DNA of 49,147 nt from an uncultured SAR86 cluster bacterium. GTDB taxonomy: Bacteria; Pseudomonadota; Gammaproteobacteria; Magnimaribacterales; Magnimaribacteraceae. The notes beneath the pieces were generated by a model. The model ran no database searches. It saw only the letters and a program-made list of their open reading frames with translations, and had not been told where the DNA came from. Location: assembly GCA_902604855.1 (NCBI GenBank), contig CACLAF010000010.1, positions 1 to 49,147 on the forward strand, in the 5' to 3' direction. The first letter of the stretch is position 1. Every line of letters starts with the position of its first letter. Shown here one piece after another: positions 43,266 through 49,147 of this stretch. A program made the translations under genes and the position numbers.

Positions 43266-45881
43266 ATGTTTGAAAAAATTCGTGAAAAGTTAACCTTTTA
43301 TCTTTCAACTTTTATTTTATTAAATGCTTCTGCATTCGGTGGCTATGTTTTAGCTCAAGATGCTTTAGAAGAGATTGTAGTTACTGCAAGGAAAAAAGCA
43401 GAAAGTTTACAAGACGTACCTTTGTCTGTTTCAGCTCTTAGAGAGAGCTCTCTAGAAGATCTTGGTGTAAATGTTTTTGAAGATTATTTACTTCAGCTAC
43501 CAAGCGTAACAGCTGGTGGAGCTGGTCCAGGAACAAGTACTATTTATATTAGAGGTCTTGCCTCTACAACTCCAAATCTTACAACAGCAGGTGTTGGTGG
43601 TTTGGCCCCAAACGTATCATTTTATCTTGATGAGCAACCCCTAGCTCAACCCGGTAGGAATCTAGATGTTTATGCTGCAGATATTGGCCGTATAGAAGTA
43701 TTAAAAGGACCACAAGGAACACTTTTTGGAGCTAGTTCACAAGCAGGTGTGGTAAGAATGATTACTAATAAACCCATAATAGGTGAGTCCGAAACAAATA
43801 TCGAAGTAGAATCTAGATATATGTCTGAAGGTGATACTGGAGGTAAAGTTGAGTTCGTAACAAATCTTCCTCTTGGTGATACCTCAGCTGCTAGGTTGGT
43901 AGCCTATAGAGATAGAAGAGGTGGTTACATTGATCAAGTTGCTGGCAAAGTAGATGCTAGCCAATCAGCCCGCTTCAGGCCTTCAGGTACTATGAGAAGC
44001 AATGGACTTCCTGTTTCTGAAGCAAGAAATGGTTTTCAGGCTGGTGCAGACCTTTCCGGAGTAACATTTGCTGATGCAAATGCTATCGTCAAAGAAGATA
44101 TTAATGAAGTCACTTATGAAGGTTTTAGATTAAGTTTAGCTCAAGAAATAAATGATAACTGGGATGCCTTAGTATCAGTTTCGAATCAAACAATTGAGTC
44201 AGATGGAGTATTTTTTACTGACCCAACTTTGGGTGACCTTGAAATTCAAAGATATCACAACGATACTTTAGAAGATGAATTCGATAATATGAGTTTGACC
44301 ATCGAAGGTTCAATTGGTGACCTAGAAGTAGTTTACGCTGGTGCTTATACAGACAGAACTTCTGATCAGATCATTGATTACACAGATTACCTTTTTGTTG
44401 GCCAATATCTTCCTTATTACATTTGTGATTATTATGTAACTTACACAAAATATGCGCCTGGAAATGTTCCTACTGGTGCTTGTCCAGCCCCCGATATGTT
44501 TGTTGATTCATTAACAGATTCAAAAGTAAAAACACACGAAATCAGAATCAATGCTCCCATTAGCGAGAACATGAGTATCACAGCTGGTGCATTTATGAGT
44601 GACCTTGAATTAAAAGAACATAATATGTTTACTTATCCCGGTGCAGTGGAAAGTGATATTGGATGGGGCCCAAATTATGCCCTGACAGATACTTCTGTTG
44701 CTGGTTATCAAGCTTTACTAGATAGTGATGGAAATCTAAAGTCTAAACAATATGCAGCTGCTGGATGGCATTCTGGTAGAGGTCCTTATTTGCCACCTGT
44801 AATGTTCGTGAATGATATTAAAAGAACAGATAAACAAAAAGGGATTTTTGGCGAACTAGCTATCGATTTGTCAGACACTATTGAACTAACGGTAGGTGCT
44901 CGTTGGTATGATATTGCAGTGGATCTAGAAGGAGCTGCAAATGCTGGATTTACAACTGGTTTTCTGAGTGCTGGAGCTGATCATCGCGACCAACAAAGAT
45001 TTGGTACTAATTTATCGGCAGCATTTAATGAACCTGGTGTTGTTACAGGTAATCCATTCATAGATGAATTGAATTATCCAGATAAGGCTGAATCGGATGG
45101 AGTTATCGGAAAAGCTACTCTTTCTTGGAATAAGTCAGAAGATGTCATGTATTACGTAACTTGGTCTGAGGGATTTAGGCCCGGACTATTAAATCGTCCG
45201 GCAGGTCAATCCACCCCAGACGGATCTTATACTGTAAGACCTGTAACTGATTCTGATGAAGTGACTAATTATGAATTTGGTTGGAAGACAGTTTTACAAG
45301 ATGGAAGATTGAGATTTAATGGTAGTGTGTTTATGGTCGATGTCTCAGGTTTACAAACAACTATTTTCGATCCAAGTATCGCTAATTTATTCTTCTCTGA
45401 TAATGCCGCAGATGCAGACATATCTGGTTTGGAAGGTGACTTTATTTATTACCCAAATATTGATGGTTTAATGATATCTGGAGCTTTTTCATTACTAGAT
45501 ACGGAGATTAAAAAATCTCTCACAACCAATGATGTAATAGCTGGAAAAGACTTAGCTTTTGCTCCTGGAATGCAGGCTAATATATCAGCAAGATACGAGT
45601 GGGACATGACCTCCGGTAACTTAGGTCATATTCAAGGCCAACTTGTAGCATCAGATAAAAGTTACTCTGACATTATAGAGCCCAATAAAGCAAAACAAGA
45701 CAGTTACAGTTATGCGAATATTCGGGCTGGTATCAGTAATGATTCTTGGGTAGCTGAAATGTATATAGATAACGTTACAGATGAAAGAGCCGAGATAAGT
45801 AACAACTATGTTTTTGACAGACAAAGAGTTGCCGTAATAAGACCCATGACTATTGGTCTTAGATATAAGCTTAACTTTTAG
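43266..45881 (+). CDS. TonB-dependent outer-membrane receptor
   Basis: 871 aa. Signal peptide (hydrophobic YLSTFILLNASAFGGYVLAQ), then the TonB box region EEIVVTARKKAESLQDVPLS, a plug domain (LLQLPSVTAGG ... SFYLDEQPLA ... LKGPQGTLFGASSQAGVVRMI), and a beta-barrel ending in GLRYKLNF with terminal Phe, required for insertion. Such receptors import siderophores, vitamin B12 or, in marine bacteria, oligomers and lipid-like compounds; the substrate is not evident. TonB boxes of the EEIVVTARK type with a long barrel are common in marine gammaproteobacteria. GGGGGA lies 9 nt before the ATG. Confidence 0.95.
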   Translation: MFEKIREKLTFYLSTFILLNASAFGGYVLAQDALEEIVVTARKKAESLQDVPLSVSALRESSLEDLGVNVFEDYLLQLPSVTAGGAGPGTSTIYIRGLASTTPNLTTAGVGGLAPNVSFYLDEQPLAQPGRNLDVYAADIGRIEVLKGPQGTLFGASSQAGVVRMITNKPIIGESETNIEVESRYMSEGDTGGKVEFVTNLPLGDTSAARLVAYRDRRGGYIDQVAGKVDASQSARFRPSGTMRSNGLPVSEARNGFQAGADLSGVTFADANAIVKEDINEVTYEGFRLSLAQEINDNWDALVSVSNQTIESDGVFFTDPTLGDLEIQRYHNDTLEDEFDNMSLTIEGSIGDLEVVYAGAYTDRTSDQIIDYTDYLFVGQYLPYYICDYYVTYTKYAPGNVPTGACPAPDMFVDSLTDSKVKTHEIRINAPISENMSITAGAFMSDLELKEHNMFTYPGAVESDIGWGPNYALTDTSVAGYQALLDSDGNLKSKQYAAAGWHSGRGPYLPPVMFVNDIKRTDKQKGIFGELAIDLSDTIELTVGARWYDIAVDLEGAANAGFTTGFLSAGADHRDQQRFGTNLSAAFNEPGVVTGNPFIDELNYPDKAESDGVIGKATLSWNKSEDVMYYVTWSEGFRPGLLNRPAGQSTPDGSYTVRPVTDSDEVTNYEFGWKTVLQDGRLRFNGSVFMVDVSGLQTTIFDPSIANLFFSDNAADADISGLEGDFIYYPNIDGLMISGAFSLLDTEIKKSLTTNDVIAGKDLAFAPGMQANISARYEWDMTSGNLGHIQGQLVASDKSYSDIIEPNKAKQDSYSYANIRAGISNDSWVAEMYIDNVTDERAEISNNYVFDRQRVAVIRPMTIGLRYKLNF

Positions 45882-45900
45882 CTGTAAAAAGTTTTTTTTA

Positions 45901-45923
45901 AAGGGAGCCATGGCTCCCTTTTT
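45901..45923 (+). terminator. Rho-independent terminator after the TonB receptor gene
   Basis: AAGGGAGCCATGGCTCCCTT (45901-45920) is a perfect palindrome and is followed by TTT (45921-45923). The run of T just upstream could let it act in both directions. It is the clearest terminator in the window. Confidence 0.85.
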
Positions 45924-45973
45924 GCTTCTTTTAAGATAAGTGATTTTATGAGTCTTGTTAGAATAGTTAAGAT

Positions 45974-48004
45974 ATGAATGATAACCAATTCAATATAGAT
46001 GAGACCACGCTTTCCGTGGATTTGAGTAATGCTACTCAAGCAGTAAAAGAGAGTAGATTTGAAGATGCCTTTAATTTACTTAAAGTTCTTCTCAAAGAGA
46101 ATCCTGATCATATTGATATTCTATACTTGACAGCAGTTTCAACTAGATTTTTAAAAAAGTTTGATGATTCGAGGAAACATATTGAACATTTACTTTTCAA
46201 TGCTCCTGATATGGGTCGTGCCTATCAAGAACTCGGTCACCTTAATAGAGACATGGGCAATGAAGAAAAATCAATTACTCATTACAGGCAAGCATGTGAA
46301 CTTAATCCAGCCCTACCTGCATCCTGGAATGCCTTACACAAATACTTTGAAAAAGTTAATAACAAACCTGCAGCTGATCATGCTTTAGAGCAGATCAAGA
46401 AATTACAGACCTTACCAGGACAACTCTTGTTTATTGAGCAGATTCTCAATGAAGGAAGATTAGGACTTGCCGAGACAAAATGTAGAGCTTTTCTTAAAGA
46501 GAACCCTACCCATACATATGCCATGTCCTTGCTAGCTGAAATTGCTAACAGATTTGGATATTTTGATGACGCAGAATTTTTGCTTCAAAAGGCTGTTGAA
46601 TTTAAACCCAAAGATGGTGATCTCAGGATGAAATATGCCTCTATTCTAAGAAAAAAACAAAAATTTGCCCAGACCACAGAACAAGTAGATATTTTATGTA
46701 ATCAGTTTCCTGATAACCTCAATTATCGTGCTCAAAAGGCTAGTGATGTTATGCAAGGCGGAGATCATGCAAAGGCCATAACAATGTTTGATGATATCCT
46801 CAAGATGAACCCATATAACTTTAGTACTCTGACATCTAAAGGTCATGCTCAAAAGACCTTGGGTGTCACTGATCAAGCTATTAAAAGCTATCAAACTGCT
46901 TATCAAATAAAACCAGATCACGGAGAAGCTTTCTTTTCTCTCGCAAATTTGAAAACTTATTCTTTTTCTAAAAATGAAATGGATAGCATGCGAGATCAAG
47001 TGCAGAGAGTTGATCTATCTCTAAGAGATAAGGCTTATTTTCACTTTGCTCTAGCACAAGGCTGCGAAGTTAACGGAGAATACGAAGAAGCCTTTTTTCA
47101 TTTAGAAAGAGGTAATCAGATAAAGAATGATCAGAGTAAGTATTCAATTGAAAACATGGAGAGAGAATTTCAAGCGCAAATAGATGTTTGCGATGAAGCT
47201 TTTTTTGAACAATTAGGTCAAGGTGGCCACGATACCAAAGATCCAATATTTATACTTGGTTTACCAAGAGCTGGATCAACATTAGTAGAGCAAATACTAG
47301 CATCACATTCTATGATTGATGGAACTCTTGAACTTCCTAATATCCTCTCGATGGCTCAAAGCCTCAGAGGAGATGATATCTATGGAAAAGACGGCAACTA
47401 TCCTAAGGCCATGGAGTCTTTGACATTACAACAAAGAGAGAATTTTGGAAAAAGCTTTATTGAAGAAACAAGAATGCATAGAAAAAATGCCCCAATGTTC
47501 ACAGATAAAATGCCTAATAATTTTAGACATATTGGTTTGATACATTTAATTATGCCAAATGCAAAGATAATTGATGCAAGAAGATACCCATTAGATTGCT
47601 GTTTTAGTATGTTCAAGCAACTCTTTGCACAGGGACAAGAGTTTACATATGGACTTCGTGAAGCAGGTAGCTATTACAATAGCTATATAAAACTTATGGA
47701 TCACTGGGATAGAGTCTTACCAGGTAAGATATTGAGATGTAATAATGAAGATGTTGTTGAAGATCTTGAGAATCAAGTCTCAAGACTACTTGAATTTCTA
47801 GAGATACCTTTTGAGGAACAATGTATCTCTTTTTATGAGACAGATCGATTGATAAGAACGCCTAGCTCTGAACAAGTTAGAAAACCCGTTAATAAAGATG
47901 GCATGGGAAGATGGAAACCTTATGCTAAATATTTAAAACCACTAATCGATGTCATAGAAGAAGATCTTCTTAAGCCAGAAGATATTGCTTATATAAGAGG
48001 TTAG
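45974..48004 (+). CDS. TPR-repeat sulfotransferase
   Basis: 676 aa. Residues 1 to about 390 form a series of tetratricopeptide repeats (for example DILYLTAVSTRFLKKFDDSR, GRAYQELGHLNRDMGNEEKS, ASLLAEIANRFGYFDDAEFL-like units). The C-terminal sulfotransferase domain starts near 425 with the PAPS loop PIFILGLPRAGSTLVEQIL, a second PAPS contact in DARRYPLDCCFSMF, and a late segment DRLIRTPSSEQVRKPV. TPR-linked sulfotransferases transfer sulfate to small molecules or to Tyr or sugar groups; the acceptor is unknown. No signal peptide. ATG follows a short AT-rich leader after the terminator. BCCT gene 7 nt downstream. Confidence 0.87.
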   Translation: MNDNQFNIDETTLSVDLSNATQAVKESRFEDAFNLLKVLLKENPDHIDILYLTAVSTRFLKKFDDSRKHIEHLLFNAPDMGRAYQELGHLNRDMGNEEKSITHYRQACELNPALPASWNALHKYFEKVNNKPAADHALEQIKKLQTLPGQLLFIEQILNEGRLGLAETKCRAFLKENPTHTYAMSLLAEIANRFGYFDDAEFLLQKAVEFKPKDGDLRMKYASILRKKQKFAQTTEQVDILCNQFPDNLNYRAQKASDVMQGGDHAKAITMFDDILKMNPYNFSTLTSKGHAQKTLGVTDQAIKSYQTAYQIKPDHGEAFFSLANLKTYSFSKNEMDSMRDQVQRVDLSLRDKAYFHFALAQGCEVNGEYEEAFFHLERGNQIKNDQSKYSIENMEREFQAQIDVCDEAFFEQLGQGGHDTKDPIFILGLPRAGSTLVEQILASHSMIDGTLELPNILSMAQSLRGDDIYGKDGNYPKAMESLTLQQRENFGKSFIEETRMHRKNAPMFTDKMPNNFRHIGLIHLIMPNAKIIDARRYPLDCCFSMFKQLFAQGQEFTYGLREAGSYYNSYIKLMDHWDRVLPGKILRCNNEDVVEDLENQVSRLLEFLEIPFEEQCISFYETDRLIRTPSSEQVRKPVNKDGMGRWKPYAKYLKPLIDVIEEDLLKPEDIAYIRG

Positions 48005-48011
48005 GACATCT

Positions 48012-49147
48012 ATGAATGAACAATTAAAAAGTCCACTAATTATGGAATCAAAATCTCTCAAAAATTCAAAGTTTTTGGGCTTAGATATTAATTTTCCAGT
48101 TTTTTTTATCAGCTCTGGGTTGGCAATTCTTTTTTCTTGTTTGGTATTAATTTTCCCAGAAGCTTCAAATACCTTGCTTTCAAATAGTAGGCAATTTGTT
48201 GTTAGTCAGTTTGATACTTTATTTACAGTTTCAATGTTGTCTTTTACTTTCATAATTTTCTTTTTAATTGTATCCCCTTTTGGAAAGATAAAACTCGGTG
48301 GAAAAGATGCATCTCCAGAATTTAGTTTCTTATCTTGGATTTGCATGTTATTCGCTGCAGGTGTTGGTATAGGAATGACTTTTTATGGAGCTGCTGAACC
48401 TCTTTCTTACTTTACAGGAGTCTTTGGAACGCCATTAAATATTACTCCAGAGACTGAAGAAGCACGGAGATTAGCTTTTAGCGCCACAATTTTTCACTGG
48501 GGTATAAATGGTTGGTCTGTTTATGCAATCATAGGACTGTCACTTGCTTTCTTTTGTTATAACTGGAAATTGCCTTTAACTATTCGTTCAATATTCTTCC
48601 CCCTTCTTGGTAATAAAATTTGGGGATGGCAGGGAGACTTAATAGACATAATAGCTGTTTTGGCTACTTTATTTGGTTTAGCTACTTCCCTAGGATTAGG
48701 GGCACAACAAGCATCTTCTGGTTTATTTTATTTATTTAACTTACCCAATAATTTAGCCAGTCAATCTTTGGTCATAATCTTTATTACATCTGTAGCAATT
48801 TTTTCAGTTTATAGAGGTCTTGATAAGGGTGTGCGTATATTGAGTAATTTAAATATAGCCTTAGCTTTATTGTTATTACTTTTCGTAGTTCTTGCTGGAC
48901 CAACATATCAAATAATTTCTTCTTATGGGGCGAACTTAGTAGCATATTTTCAGGATATAGTTCCATTAAGTAACTGGAATAGACCTGAAGATAGTGATTG
49001 GTATCAAGATTGGACAATATTTTATTGGGCTTGGTGGATTTCTTGGTCTCCTTTTGTTGGAATGTTCATTGCTCGTATCTCAAAAGGAAGAACAATAAGA
49101 GAGTTTTTATCTGTGGTTATGTTTGTACCTCTTATATTCAATTTAAT
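48012..49147 (+). CDS. BCCT-family transporter, 3' end missing
   Basis: ATG 48012 opens a reading frame that is still open at the window end (378 codons), of an expected 500-650. At least eight hydrophobic helices are present. The family signature is AGVGIGMTFYGAAEPLSYF, and the conserved tryptophan-rich block is WTIFYWAWWISWSPFVGMF followed by RISKGRTIREF. These transporters bring in quaternary-ammonium compounds (glycine betaine, choline, carnitine, DMSP) using Na+ or H+ gradients. Which one is unknown. It lies 7 nt after the sulfotransferase gene. Confidence 0.92.
   Translation, partial: MNEQLKSPLIMESKSLKNSKFLGLDINFPVFFISSGLAILFSCLVLIFPEASNTLLSNSRQFVVSQFDTLFTVSMLSFTFIIFFLIVSPFGKIKLGGKDASPEFSFLSWICMLFAAGVGIGMTFYGAAEPLSYFTGVFGTPLNITPETEEARRLAFSATIFHWGINGWSVYAIIGLSLAFFCYNWKLPLTIRSIFFPLLGNKIWGWQGDLIDIIAVLATLFGLATSLGLGAQQASSGLFYLFNLPNNLASQSLVIIFITSVAIFSVYRGLDKGVRILSNLNIALALLLLLFVVLAGPTYQIISSYGANLVAYFQDIVPLSNWNRPEDSDWYQDWTIFYWAWWISWSPFVGMFIARISKGRTIREFLSVVMFVPLIFNL

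Overview
The window is AT-rich, very compact bacterial DNA that most resembles a streamlined marine gammaproteobacterium of the SAR86 type. This is an inference from lpxC, secA, argJ, coaE, yacG, rnr and rlmB homologues, a TonB-dependent receptor, many enoyl-CoA hydratase, SDR and dioxygenase genes, and minimal spacers. No rRNA, CRISPR array, insertion sequence, integrase or phage gene is visible. All five convergent gene pairs meet within 4 nt. With small ORFs counted, no gene-free stretch exceeds 300 bp.

Layout. 1-1.9 kb: the end of ilvC, pssA and a lone tRNA-Ile(GAT). 1.9-7.9 kb: exported or membrane proteins (purple-acid-phosphatase-like enzyme with an unusual insertion, small membrane protein, DUF3604 lipoprotein, FKBP lipoprotein) plus a fused double HCCA-isomerase/DsbA-like protein. 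7.9-8.16 kb: a spacer that looks like an undescribed small RNA gene, with a promoter, nested inverted repeats and a T-run. 8.2-11.5 kb: a tight operon of nitroreductase, rhodanese, small membrane protein, desaturase/hydroxylase, NTF2-like protein and TauD-type dioxygenase. 11.5-13.4 kb (minus): an HSL-type esterase and an enoyl-CoA hydratase/isomerase. 13.4-17.4 kb: SGNH-like secreted protein, membrane-anchored alkaline phosphatase, small membrane protein, GNAT and a CurA-like reductase. 17.4-18.3 kb: a double CDGSH protein and peptide deformylase.

18.3-25.4 kb: ADP-ribosylglycohydrolase, ribokinase, PhyH-type dioxygenase and acyl-CoA ligase, facing a nucleoside hydrolase and SDR, then a second crotonase. 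This reads as a salvage locus in which ribose from nucleosides or ADP-ribosyl compounds goes to ribokinase, beside acyl-CoA enzymes of unknown substrate. 25.4-31.7 kb: tRNA-Ala(TGC) with aroK directly behind it, a secreted two-repeat protein, GST, a DUF6607-like protein, a class III aminotransferase and a divergent Nramp-like transporter. 31.7-40.9 kb: housekeeping genes (alpha/beta hydrolase, coaE, yacG; opposite strand argJ, secA, lpxC, rlmB, rnr). 41-43.1 kb: a 52-aa membrane protein, SDR, two-domain VOC protein and a frame-broken small membrane gene. 43.2-49.1 kb: a TonB-dependent receptor with a clear terminator, a TPR-sulfotransferase and the start of a BCCT transporter that runs off the window.

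Functions are family-level readings of motifs by eye; no database search was possible. Promoters, the RNA gene and the small ORFs are pattern-based proposals.
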